From assembly GCA_050246735.1 (NCBI GenBank), contig JBFWVM010000011.1, forward strand, positions 1 through 64,000: a stretch of 64,000 nt of DNA, written 5' to 3'. Below the pieces are notes generated by a model. The model did not search any database. It worked only from the letters and a program-made list of their open reading frames with translations, and was not told where the DNA came from. The position numbers and the translations under genes are program-made. The DNA comes from Taklimakanibacter sp050246735. Lineage in GTDB: Bacteria; Pseudomonadota; Alphaproteobacteria; Rhizobiales; Aestuariivirgaceae. Of this stretch, positions 25,407-33,318 are shown piece by piece. How positions within the stretch are numbered: the first letter of the stretch is position 1; each line of letters starts with the position of its first letter.

Positions 25407-26078
25407 TTGTATTTCGACCTGGACCTCCTTTCGGAAAAGAGCCGCTACAAGCTCCTGGTGGCGAGCGTGGTGCCGCGGCCGATCGCGCTCGTGGTGTCGC
25501 AGGATAAAATGGGACGGCTCAACGCGGCGCCCTTCTCCTGGTTCAACGTCGTCTCGAGCGAGCCGCCGGTGGTGGTGCTGGGCATCGCCGCGCGCCTGCC
25601 CGACGCCCGCAAGCACGGCGGCGCCGCGGAGAAGGACACGCTCGCCAATATCCGCGCCACCGGCGAGTTCGTGATCAATCTGGTGAGCGCCGGCATCGCG
25701 GCCCGGGCCAATATCGCCGAAGGCGACTACGCGCCGGCGGTCGACGAGCTGAAGAAGGCGAGGCTCACGCCGGTGCCGAGCAGCAAGGTGGCGCCGCCGC
25801 GCATCGCCGAGAGCCCGGTCGCGCTCGAATGCCGCACCTTCGAGATCGTGCCGCTGTCGGCGGAGAGCGCCGTCGTGCTCGGCCGCGTCCTCGCCATGCA
25901 TATCGCCGACGACTGCCTGCTCGACGCCGGGCGCCATTATGTCGACACGCCACGGCTCGACCTCGTCGGGCGCATGCACGCCGCCGGCTGGTATGCGCGC
26001 ACCCGCGACCTCTTCCATCTGGAGAAGATCGGCGCCGGCTACTACGAGACTGAAGAGGAGCCTGCCGGAATGAAATGA
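25407..26078 (+). CDS. Flavin reductase-like domain protein
   Basis: 223 residues with the FMN-binding split-barrel fold of the flavin reductase/DIM6-NTAB family (SVVPRPIALVVSQDKMGRLNAAPFSWFNVVSSEPPVVVLGI). It should bind FMN and either supply reduced flavin to a monooxygenase or act as an oxidoreductase itself. The TTG at 25407 is the only start close to the domain; its ribosome-binding site is weak. It follows livF by 18 bp on the same strand and is probably the last gene of the amide operon, though no flavin monooxygenase partner is in the window. Confidence 0.87.
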   Translation: MYFDLDLLSEKSRYKLLVASVVPRPIALVVSQDKMGRLNAAPFSWFNVVSSEPPVVVLGIAARLPDARKHGGAAEKDTLANIRATGEFVINLVSAGIAARANIAEGDYAPAVDELKKARLTPVPSSKVAPPRIAESPVALECRTFEIVPLSAESAVVLGRVLAMHIADDCLLDAGRHYVDTPRLDLVGRMHAAGWYARTRDLFHLEKIGAGYYETEEEPAGMK

Positions 26079-26152
26079 GCATTGAGCCGCCCTGCAACCC
26101 TCGGCATGAGGGCGGTCGGGCGGAGCATAGGTTCCCCGGCGAGGAGTTGAAT

Positions 26153-26169
26153 CCGTAACCGGATTACGG
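26153..26169. promoter_or_regulatory. Inverted repeat before the toxin-antitoxin-like pair, candidate operator
   Basis: CCGTAA and TTACGG arms separated by five bases end two bases before the ATG at 26171. The position over the start region suggests an autoregulatory operator for the small protein encoded next. No binding data are implied. Confidence 0.45.
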
Positions 26170-26170
26170 C

Positions 26171-26641
26171 ATGATCGCTGGCATGGACCACACAGCCGCG
26201 CGCCGGGTCAGGAGCTACCGAATCCGCCAGAAAGCGGATCGCAGGATCGCGCGCATCGAAATCCAGGTTCCGGACATCGCCACGGGCGACGTGAGGGCCT
26301 TGGGCCGCAAGCTTCGAGGGACGTTCAAGCGCGCCATGGCCGCCGACCGGCAGATCAGGCTCATTCTCGGCACGATCAACGCGCCGCGCCGCCATCCGAT
26401 CGATGCTCGAAGTCTCGTCCACTGCCTGACGACCTTCGAGCCCGAAGCCCGGTGGCGCCCGCATATGGAGGCCTTGTTCGACGAGGTGTCGCCGGAGGCC
26501 GTTCACGATCTCGTGCTGGCTAAGGTGGTCACCTTCGAAGACTTGTATAGAGCAGCCCGGAACTGGGAGGTGCGGAATGGCGCGAATGTCGCCTGGATCA
26601 GGGAAATGGCCGACCTCCGGCTGGCGCGGCCTTCTCAGTAG
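26171..26641 (+). CDS. Small basic protein, putative antitoxin of a nucleotidyltransferase pair
   Basis: 156 residues; an ATG at 26183 is an alternative start. I do not firmly recognise the family. The N-terminal part (RRVRSYRIRQKADRRIARIEIQVP) resembles the start of MazE-like/ribbon-helix-helix antitoxins, and the remainder is helical with RHPIDARSLVHCLTTFEPEARWRPHME. It overlaps the next gene by 65 bp, typical of toxin-antitoxin operons, and an inverted repeat covers its start. The inferred role is an antitoxin and autorepressor; this rests mainly on the context. Confidence 0.6.
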   Translation: MIAGMDHTAARRVRSYRIRQKADRRIARIEIQVPDIATGDVRALGRKLRGTFKRAMAADRQIRLILGTINAPRRHPIDARSLVHCLTTFEPEARWRPHMEALFDEVSPEAVHDLVLAKVVTFEDLYRAARNWEVRNGANVAWIREMADLRLARPSQ

Positions 26642-27260
26642 CGCGCTTTCGCTTCTCGACACGCTGGAGGAGAAGCCGCAATGGACTTTCGGAGGCGGCA
26701 CCTCGCTTGCCGTGCACTACGATCATCGGATCAGCCACGATATCGATATCTTCGTTTCCAGTTCGGAGACTGTCTCCAGCCTGGCGCCAAATCGGAATTC
26801 CGCAACCAGGGCTCTCGTGGCGGGACGAAGCTACGAGTTTCCCGGGAACTACCTGAAGCTCCAGATGGAAGACGGCGAGATCGACTTCATCGTCGGCAGC
26901 AAGCGCACGTCCGTGCCCACGCAGCCATGGCAGTTCGAAGACAGAACGATCCTGATCGACACGCCATGGGAAACCGCGACAAAGAAGATGTTCCACCGGC
27001 CCTCGACATTCAAGATCCGCGATGTCTTCGATCTCGCGGCAGTGATCGACCACGACGGCGGGAAGCTCGAGGCATCATTGCCGGAGATCGCCGACCGCTT
27101 GGACAGGCTGATCGACAGGATCGACGCACTCGTGCCGGTCTATGAGCAGACGGCGGAGGCAGACATCAACCCCACCGGGAATGGCAGGAAGTACATGGGG
27201 ACACGGGCCATCGTCTCGGTCATGGATTTTCTGAGGCGCTGGAAGGAAAAAGCTCCGTGA
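26577..27260 (+). CDS. Nucleotidyltransferase-fold protein (AbiEii/AbiGii toxin-like)
   Basis: 227 residues. The nucleotidyltransferase core appears as TFGGGTSLAVHYDHRISHDIDIF near residues 38-60: the GG(T)S motif and the metal-binding D-x-D pair of the polymerase beta-like fold. A later aspartate (EIDFIVG, near residue 103) could be the third. GGGAGG lies six bases before the ATG at 26577. AbiEii-type enzymes are bacteriostatic toxins that modify tRNA ends or other acceptors with nucleotides, and they are neutralised by a co-encoded antitoxin. The pairing with the upstream small gene supports a toxin-antitoxin or abortive-infection function, inferred rather than proven. Confidence 0.75.
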   Translation: MARMSPGSGKWPTSGWRGLLSSALSLLDTLEEKPQWTFGGGTSLAVHYDHRISHDIDIFVSSSETVSSLAPNRNSATRALVAGRSYEFPGNYLKLQMEDGEIDFIVGSKRTSVPTQPWQFEDRTILIDTPWETATKKMFHRPSTFKIRDVFDLAAVIDHDGGKLEASLPEIADRLDRLIDRIDALVPVYEQTAEADINPTGNGRKYMGTRAIVSVMDFLRRWKEKAP

Positions 27261-27264
27261 CGGA

Positions 27265-28467
27265 TCACACCGGGGACAATCGCCGGGCCGGCAGCGGCGG
27301 GAAGGCGAGCGCTATGGCCGCCGCCCCGATGCCGACGGCGAGCGAGCCGATGAACATCCAGCCATAGCCGCCATAGGTGTCGAAGATCCAGCCGCCGGCG
27401 AGCGGCCCGATGGCCATGCCGAGGCTCGACAGCATCGTCGCCGCGCCGAACACCGAGCCCATGATCTCCTGGCCGAAATACTCGCGCGCCAGGGTCGCAT
27501 AGAGCGGCATGACCCCGCCATAGGCGGCGCCGAAGACGACCGCCAGCATGTAGAACTGGCCGAGCTGGCTCACCGCGAGATATGAGCCGATGGCGACCGC
27601 CTGGATGAGGAGGCCCGCGACCAGCACCGGCTTGACGCCGAGCCGGTCGGCCAGCACGCCGAGCAGCACGCGTCCGCCGAGCCCGGCGAGGCCTTCGACG
27701 CTGTAGATGCTGACCGCCGCCATCGGCGCGACGCCGCAGATGATGGCATAGCTCACCATGTGGAAGATCGGCCCCGAATGAGCGGCACAGCAGGCGAAGA
27801 AGGTGAGGCCGAGCACCGCGAATTGCGGGGTGCGCAGCGCCCGCGCCACGGCGCCCCTGGACGGTCCCGGCACCGCTTGCGGCGAAGCCGCCGCCCGGGC
27901 GCCGCGGGGCGCGCCGCGCACGAAGAACGCAGCCGGGACGAGGAGCGCCCAGGCTCCGACACCGATGACGAGCATCGCGATGCGCCAGTCATAGGCGGTG
28001 ATCAGCCAGCGCGCGAAGGGCGAGATGGTGAGCGGCGCGACCCCCATGCCGGCCGAGACGAGCGACACCGCGAGGCTGCGGTTGGTCTCGAACCAGCCGG
28101 TGACCGCGGCGATCATCGGCGCGAAGAAGGCGCTGGCGGCGAGGCCGACGATGATGCCGTAGGTGAGCTGGAAGACGAGGAGCGACTGCGCCCGGCTGGC
28201 CAGCACCAGGGCGAGCCCGAGCAGCAGCGCCCCGGTCAGCACCACGATGCGCGGACCGTGGCGGTCGCTGATCGCGCCCCACATGAAGGCGCCGAGGCCC
28301 ATGACGATGAAGTTCAGCGTCATGGCGCTCGATATGCCGGCGCGCGACCACTGCGTGTCGTGTGTCAATGGGTCGAGGAACACGGCGAGCGAGAACATGG
28401 CGCCGACGGCGACACAGGTCATGAGCGCGCCCAGGGCGACGATCACCCAGCGATAGGACGGGTCCAT
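27265..28467 (-). CDS. MFS transporter
   Basis: 400 residues with about 12 hydrophobic segments in two halves. The loop between helices 2 and 3 holds the major-facilitator motif GAISDRHGPR, and a similar motif appears in the second half (LGVLADRLGVKP). It resembles oxalate/formate-antiporter-like MFS proteins (SLAVFLDPLTHDTQWSR near the first helix). Start 28467 has GGAGG upstream on the minus strand; the longer open frame adds 75 residues of unlike composition. It lies 67 bp downstream of a TetR regulator on the same strand, so the two likely form a regulator-transporter operon. Substrate unknown. Confidence 0.92.
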   Translation of the reverse strand: MDPSYRWVIVALGALMTCVAVGAMFSLAVFLDPLTHDTQWSRAGISSAMTLNFIVMGLGAFMWGAISDRHGPRIVVLTGALLLGLALVLASRAQSLLVFQLTYGIIVGLAASAFFAPMIAAVTGWFETNRSLAVSLVSAGMGVAPLTISPFARWLITAYDWRIAMLVIGVGAWALLVPAAFFVRGAPRGARAAASPQAVPGPSRGAVARALRTPQFAVLGLTFFACCAAHSGPIFHMVSYAIICGVAPMAAVSIYSVEGLAGLGGRVLLGVLADRLGVKPVLVAGLLIQAVAIGSYLAVSQLGQFYMLAVVFGAAYGGVMPLYATLAREYFGQEIMGSVFGAATMLSSLGMAIGPLAGGWIFDTYGGYGWMFIGSLAVGIGAAAIALAFPPLPARRLSPV

Positions 28468-28534
28468 GGCAAAACCTCCGGATCTGTTCGGCGCCGGCCG
28501 GCCGCCGGCCGGTTTCTTCGACGAGTTGGCCAGG

Positions 28535-29149
28535 CTACGCGCGGTTCTGGAACAGCAGCTCCACATAGCGGCGCAGGTGATCCATGCTCTCATGCGCGAC
28601 CTGCGCCCGGCCCTCGCCCTTGGCCATGATGAAGGCGCCCTGGATGACCGTCTGGATGTGCCGCGCCAGGCTTTCCGCCGTCCAGGCCGCATCGATGCCG
28701 TGGCGAAGCCGTGCCGCTTCGATCATCCCGGTCAGCATGCCGGCGTTTTCGCAGATGCTCTTCTGGCAGGCGTCGCGGAGGGGAGGATGAGTGGCATAGA
28801 CTTCCTGGATCATCGTGCCGGCGAAGCACGTCCAGTCGGCGAGCGCCCCCGCCATCATCGATTTTCTCAAGGAGAGATAGGCGAAGAGCCGCTCCAGGGG
28901 ATCCGCGTCGCGATCGGCGTCCGATTGCGCCAGGCAGCTCTTCGCCCGCATGCGCCACAGATCGGCCGCCGCCAGGGCGAGATCGTCCTTGCTGTCGAAA
29001 TGATGGAAGAAGCTGCCCTTGGTCACGCCGGCCGCCGCACAGATGTCGTCGACCCGCGCGGCATTGTAGCCCTTGGTCCGCACGACATCGAGAGCCGCGG
29101 CGAGCAGCTTCGACTTGGATTGATTTTCGGACAGGACGGTCGTGCTCAT
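28535..29149 (-). CDS. TetR-family regulator
   Basis: 204 residues with a typical TetR N-terminal helix-turn-helix (LLAAALDVVRTKGYNAARVDDICAAAGVTKGSFFHHFDSKDDL, residues 14-56) and a helical ligand domain with two cysteines. It precedes the MFS gene on the same strand. A 22-bp inverted repeat eight bases upstream of its start is the likely operator. The expected role is repression of itself and the transporter until a ligand is bound. Confidence 0.93.
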   Translation of the reverse strand: MSTTVLSENQSKSKLLAAALDVVRTKGYNAARVDDICAAAGVTKGSFFHHFDSKDDLALAAADLWRMRAKSCLAQSDADRDADPLERLFAYLSLRKSMMAGALADWTCFAGTMIQEVYATHPPLRDACQKSICENAGMLTGMIEAARLRHGIDAAWTAESLARHIQTVIQGAFIMAKGEGRAQVAHESMDHLRRYVELLFQNRA

Positions 29150-29156
29150 GAAATGA

Positions 29157-29178
29157 CCATACCGACTAGTAGGTATGG
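29157..29178. promoter_or_regulatory. Candidate TetR operator
   Basis: Arms CCATACC and GGTATGG are perfect complements around an eight-base centre (GACTAGTA), lying just before the TetR start at 29149. The size and position fit an autoregulatory TetR operator. Confidence 0.65.
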
Positions 29179-29246
29179 AATCAACCCACGATTATCCACC
29201 GGCAGATGCCAAAGACGCCGCCCGCTCGCGACGACGGAGGACCGGC

Positions 29247-30104
29247 TCAGCCGGGCTTGCGCATGAACTCGGCCAGATGGTTCGCGAGCAAGGCGGCTGC
29301 CGGCGATGGATTTGGCGCTCTGTGCAGGCAGATGTCGGCCGCTGGAAGGCGGGGCATGCCGTCCTCGACCGAGAGCAGCCGAAGCCGTCGAGGAAACGTG
29401 CCGGCCTTCACGACCGTCACGGCCAGCCCCTGGGCGACGATCGCCTCGACCGCTCCCTGGCTGTGGCTTACGAAAGCGAGCCGCCATGGGCGCTTGGCCG
29501 CATCGAGCGCCGCCATGGCCCATTTCCGGAAGAGGCATCCTTGCGGGTAGAGAGCAAGCGGCAGCGGATTGAAGTCATCGATCCGGCGGTCGGCGCTTCC
29601 CGCCCAGACCGCCTGTTCGCGGCGGAGGAACTGCCCTTCGCCCCGGCCTGCGGGATGCATCGCGATCACGAGATCGAAGGCGTCGCCCAGCCTGCCCGGC
29701 ATCGAGCAGGTGAGGCCCGTTTCCATCTCCACGTTGATGAGCGGATATCCGGCGATGAAGCCCGCCAGCAGCGCCGGCACGACCAGGGTGCCGTAGTCTT
29801 CCATCACGCCAAGGCGCACGCGGCCTTCCACCCTATGATCTCGCACTCTGCCGATCGCCTCGTCGTTCAGCACCAATATGCGCCGCGCGTAGCCGAGGAA
29901 GCCTTCGCCGGCCGTGCTCAGATCGACGCTGACCTTGGTGCGATGAAGGAGCTCGACGTCGAGCCGTTCCTCCAGGCGCTTGACCTGCATGCTGACCGCG
30001 GATTGCGTTCGATTGAGCGCCGCAGCCGCGCGCGTGAACGATCGATGATCGGCCACCGCCACGAAGGCCGCCAGTAATTCAGGATCAAGGACGGGCGCTC
30101 TCAT
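29247..30104 (-). CDS. LysR-family transcriptional regulator
   Basis: 285 residues with the LysR helix-turn-helix at residues 8-65 (LLAAFVAVADHRSFTRAAAALNRTQSAVSMQVKRLEERL) and an effector domain typical of short LysR proteins. It diverges from an EamA-family exporter gene 92 bp away, and palindromes lie in the gap. It therefore probably controls the exporter, as in many LysR/exporter pairs. Confidence 0.93.
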   Translation of the reverse strand: MRAPVLDPELLAAFVAVADHRSFTRAAAALNRTQSAVSMQVKRLEERLDVELLHRTKVSVDLSTAGEGFLGYARRILVLNDEAIGRVRDHRVEGRVRLGVMEDYGTLVVPALLAGFIAGYPLINVEMETGLTCSMPGRLGDAFDLVIAMHPAGRGEGQFLRREQAVWAGSADRRIDDFNPLPLALYPQGCLFRKWAMAALDAAKRPWRLAFVSHSQGAVEAIVAQGLAVTVVKAGTFPRRLRLLSVEDGMPRLPAADICLHRAPNPSPAAALLANHLAEFMRKPG

Positions 30105-30133
30105 AACGAAACGTTATTACATGTATCATGTAA
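30103..30133. promoter_or_regulatory. Palindromes between lysR and the DMT exporter
   Basis: Two adjacent palindromes lie in the divergent gap: ATAACG-AAA-CGTTAT (30103-30117, overlapping the lysR start codon) and TTACATG-TAT-CATGTAA (30117-30133). The second has the T-N11-A layout typical of LysR binding. They are good candidates for the recognition and autoregulatory sites of the adjacent LysR protein. Confidence 0.6.
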
Positions 30134-30196
30134 ATTCCATTCCTTGATAAGGAGCGCGTTGCTACAGCCTGTCCAACCGGGTTCAGGATCGGGCTG

Positions 30197-31069
30197 ATGA
30201 GCGAATTGTGGGGGGTGCTGGCGGCGGTATTTTCGAGCGGCCTCGGCGGCGCCTCCATTGCGGCCACCCGCCATCTCGCGGGGGCGATCGACCCGCTTGC
30301 CATCGGTTCTTTCAGGTTCGGCATCGGATTTGCGCTGCTGCTGCCCGTGGCACTCCTGCGGAGATGTGAATGGCCCGCGCGGAAGGACTGGCCCGTGGTC
30401 GCGGGTCTCGGCGTCCTTTTCTTTGCCGTGTTTCCGATACTTCTCAATGCGTCTCTCATTTTTACGACCGCGGCGCGCGGCGCGCTCGCTCTCTCGGCGC
30501 TGCCTCTCCTGACGATGATTGTCGGAGCGGCCCTGGGCAGCGAGCCGCTGACCGCCCGGAAGACGACCGGCGTGCTGATCGCGATGCTCGGCGTCGCGCT
30601 TGCCCTGCTTTCCGGTCTGGCTTCGGCTCCGGCGGGAGCCTGGCGAGGCGATCTCCTGATGATCGCGGCTGCCTTGTGCATGGCCTTCTACAGCATCTGG
30701 TCGAAGACCGTCATGCGCCGTTCCGGGCCGGTTCCGTTCACGACCATGGCCATGGGGGTCGGCGCGGCCGTTCTCGTCGCGGCCTCGTGGTGGCAGGGAA
30801 GCTTCGCGCCGGTCCGCGAGTTCGGGCTCGCCAACTGGCTCGCCGCGATCTACCTGGGAGCGATCGGGAGCGCTCTGACCTTCTGCCTGTGGGCATTCGC
30901 GCTCGAGCGCACGACGCCGACACGGGTCGCCGTCTCGGTCACCGTCAATCCGATCAGCGCATCACTCGCGGGAGCCTGGCTGCTCCACGAGCCGCTGAGC
31001 TGGCATCTCGCCGCCGGGATCGCTGCGGTGTTCGTCGGCATTTGGATTGCAGCCGCTGCACGCGGTTGA
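30197..31069 (+). CDS. EamA/DMT-family transporter
   Basis: 290 residues forming about ten membrane helices in two repeated EamA halves (GGASIAATRHLAGAIDPLAIGSFRFGIGF; then RGDLLMIAAALCMAFYSIWSKTVMRR). Members export amino acids, sugars or other metabolites across the inner membrane. The start ATG at 30197 gives the first helix directly. It diverges from the LysR gene, which probably controls it. Substrate cannot be told from sequence. Confidence 0.93.
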   Translation: MSELWGVLAAVFSSGLGGASIAATRHLAGAIDPLAIGSFRFGIGFALLLPVALLRRCEWPARKDWPVVAGLGVLFFAVFPILLNASLIFTTAARGALALSALPLLTMIVGAALGSEPLTARKTTGVLIAMLGVALALLSGLASAPAGAWRGDLLMIAAALCMAFYSIWSKTVMRRSGPVPFTTMAMGVGAAVLVAASWWQGSFAPVREFGLANWLAAIYLGAIGSALTFCLWAFALERTTPTRVAVSVTVNPISASLAGAWLLHEPLSWHLAAGIAAVFVGIWIAAAARG

Positions 31070-31073
31070 GCCG

Positions 31074-31997
31074 TTACTCCGCCGCGATCCGGTCGAGCGG
31101 GCGCACCGGCGTTCGGTGCCAGCCTTCCTCGTGGCGCCGCCAGTAGGCCTGCTTGAGGGCGAGCGACAATGGCCCCGGCCGGTCATTGCCGAGGATGCGC
31201 GTTCCGATGCGCGAGACCGGCATGACGCCCCCCGCCGTGGTGGCGGCGAAGACCTCGTCGGCCTCTTCGATCAGCGCGCGCGGGATCTGCGTCACCTTCG
31301 CCTCGATGCCCATCGCCTCGCACAGTTCGAGCACCGATCTGCGCGTGATGCCCTGCAGGCTGCCGCGATCGGGAGTGAGGACTCGTCCGTCCTTCACCAT
31401 GAAGATGTTGAAGCCCGGCCCTTCGGTGACGAAGCCCTGCGCGTCGCATAACAGCGCGGTGTCGAAGCCGTGGTCATGCGCCTCGAAGAGCCCCGATGTC
31501 AGGTCGCTCCACTGGTAGTTCTTCACCGTCGGATCGACCGAAGCGTCGGGCACCCTGGGCGTGCTCGCGATCCACAGATGGGCGCCGCGCTCCTGCACGT
31601 CCCTGGGGATGACGTCGATCCAGGGCAGCGCATAGGCGATGAAATGATTGTCGCAATCGGCCGGGCGCCGCGACCCGGCTATGCGCGGCCGGCCCCTGAG
31701 CGCCACCATCGCGACATAGGCATCGGCGAGGCCCGCGAGCGCCACGCAGCGATGCAGCGCGGATTCGATCTCCTCGCGGCCTTCCGGCGGAGAGAGCCGG
31801 CGCGCCGCCATGGAACGGGCGAAGCGGTCGAGATGATCGTCGAGCCGGAAGAAGCCGTGCCTGAACACATGCACGACGTCGTAGACCGCGTCCGAGCGGG
31901 TCACGCCCCAATCGGTGACCGGGATGCTGGCCTCGGCGATGGGAACATAGCGGCCGCGCACATAGGCGGCGCCATTGGCGAAGGAAGACGTGTCCAT
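31074..31997 (-). CDS. Class IV aminotransferase, (R)-amine transaminase / D-amino-acid transaminase-like
   Basis: 307 residues, fold type IV PLP enzyme. The Schiff-base lysine is K159 in DPTVKNYQW, and the cofactor-phosphate side has VTEGPGFNIF (E192) and SLQGITRRSVLEL. The N-terminal block VTDWGVTRSDAVYDVVHVF followed by FFRLDDHLDRF resembles (R)-selective amine transaminases, which have SD-x-TYDV and FFRLDDH here, rather than branched-chain or aminodeoxychorismate enzymes. It would transfer amino groups in the cytoplasm between amines or D-amino acids and keto acids. It ends five bases from the convergent exporter gene. Exact specificity needs assay. Confidence 0.85.
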   Translation of the reverse strand: MDTSSFANGAAYVRGRYVPIAEASIPVTDWGVTRSDAVYDVVHVFRHGFFRLDDHLDRFARSMAARRLSPPEGREEIESALHRCVALAGLADAYVAMVALRGRPRIAGSRRPADCDNHFIAYALPWIDVIPRDVQERGAHLWIASTPRVPDASVDPTVKNYQWSDLTSGLFEAHDHGFDTALLCDAQGFVTEGPGFNIFMVKDGRVLTPDRGSLQGITRRSVLELCEAMGIEAKVTQIPRALIEEADEVFAATTAGGVMPVSRIGTRILGNDRPGPLSLALKQAYWRRHEEGWHRTPVRPLDRIAAE

Positions 31998-32134
31998 CCG
32001 GGCAGGCTAGCGGTTGGGCGTTGCCGCGGCAATCGTTTACGATGGGCGATGCTTCCAATTCTCTGGCAACGCCGCCTGGGAGGCGCTAGCCTGTGGCCGG
32101 GCGGCTCGGATGCAGGCATGGCGGTTGCAAGGCG

Positions 32135-32509
32135 ATGAACATGCGCTGGCTCGCAACGGTTCTACCGATCCTGCTCGCCGCCTGCGCGCATCAGCCCGGG
32201 CTGCTCGAGCGGCCGGACAGGGTCTGGGCGGCGCCGAGAAGCCTGGACGCCACCGCCGCCTGCGTCATCAGGGTCCTCGATGAGCGGGGCTCCCGCCTCA
32301 CGCCGCCCGTGACCCACGGCAAGCGGGTGACGGAGCGCGGCGAGGCCTATGAGATCCGGCCGGCCCGGCGCAAGGCCGTCACCGCGGAGACCTACCATGT
32401 CCGCCTGGAGAAGGCCGGCGACCGGATCACGCGCATGTCGCTCTTCGCCGAATCACCCTGGAGGAAGGACATGATCGAGGCGCTCTCGCCCTGCGGCAGG
32501 CGGGGTTGA
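32135..32509 (+). CDS. Small predicted lipoprotein
   Basis: 124 residues. A short signal with the lipobox LLAAC near residue 15-17 of this start predicts a lipid-anchored periplasmic protein; an ATG six bases later (32141) is equally good. The mature part has two further cysteines and no family I recognise. It lies alone between the aminotransferase and the hydrolase genes, on the strand of the latter. Confidence 0.65.
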   Translation: MNMRWLATVLPILLAACAHQPGLLERPDRVWAAPRSLDATAACVIRVLDERGSRLTPPVTHGKRVTERGEAYEIRPARRKAVTAETYHVRLEKAGDRITRMSLFAESPWRKDMIEALSPCGRRG

Positions 32510-32562
32510 GCCATTCCGGTTCATGATTCCCCTTGCCGGGCCGGCGCGCTAGACTCGCCGTC

Positions 32563-33318
32563 ATGCAAAAGATCGACATCAGGACGCGCGACGGATCATG
32601 CCCGGCCCGCCTCTATCGACCCGAGGGTTCGGGCCCCTGGCCCGCCATCCTCGTCTTCATGGACGGCATCGGCATCAGGCCCGCGATGCTGGAGCTCGGC
32701 GAGCGGCTGGCGACCTATGGCTATGTCGTCCTTTTGCCCGACCTGTTCTATCGCTCGGGCCCCTATGCGCCCATGGACCCGCATACGGTGTTCAGCGATC
32801 CGCAGAAGCGCAAGATCCTCATGGAGAAATATTTCGCTCTGGCGACGCCCGCCAATGTCATGTCCGACACGCGGGCGTTTCTCGATCGTCTGAAGAGCGA
32901 GCCCGATGTCCGGCCGGGCGGCATCGGCACGACCGGCTATTGCATGGGCGGGCTCATGTCGCTCACCGCCGCCGGCACCTATCCCGACGAGATCGTCGCC
33001 GCGGCGTCCTATCACGGCGGCAGGCTGGCGAGCGATGCGCCCGACAGCCCGCATCTCCTCGCGCCCGGGATCAAGGCGCGGCTTTATATAGCGGGCGCGA
33101 TCGAGGATTCGTCGTTCCCGGACGACATGAAAGAACGGCTGGCGGCGGCGCTCGCGCAAGCCCGGGTCGATCATGCGATCGAGACCTATCCGGCCAGGCA
33201 CGGCTGGGTCTTCCGCGACACGCCGGTCCATGACGCCGCCGCCGCCGAACGCCATTGGCGGACGATGATCCGGCTCTTCGACGACGTGCTGAAGCGCGGC
33301 GGCGGAGCGCGGCCATGA
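32563..33318 (+). CDS. Dienelactone hydrolase family protein
   Basis: 251 residues of the alpha/beta-hydrolase fold. The nucleophile is C127 in GYCMGG, as in true dienelactone hydrolases, and the late histidine lies in PARHGWVF. It should open a lactone or ester ring, a step in aromatic-ring breakdown. The ATG at 32563 begins the family N-terminus; the ten codons before it are unlikely. Its stop overlaps the start of the quinone reductase gene (ATGA), so the two are cotranslated. Confidence 0.9.
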   Translation: MQKIDIRTRDGSCPARLYRPEGSGPWPAILVFMDGIGIRPAMLELGERLATYGYVVLLPDLFYRSGPYAPMDPHTVFSDPQKRKILMEKYFALATPANVMSDTRAFLDRLKSEPDVRPGGIGTTGYCMGGLMSLTAAGTYPDEIVAAASYHGGRLASDAPDSPHLLAPGIKARLYIAGAIEDSSFPDDMKERLAAALAQARVDHAIETYPARHGWVFRDTPVHDAAAAERHWRTMIRLFDDVLKRGGGARP

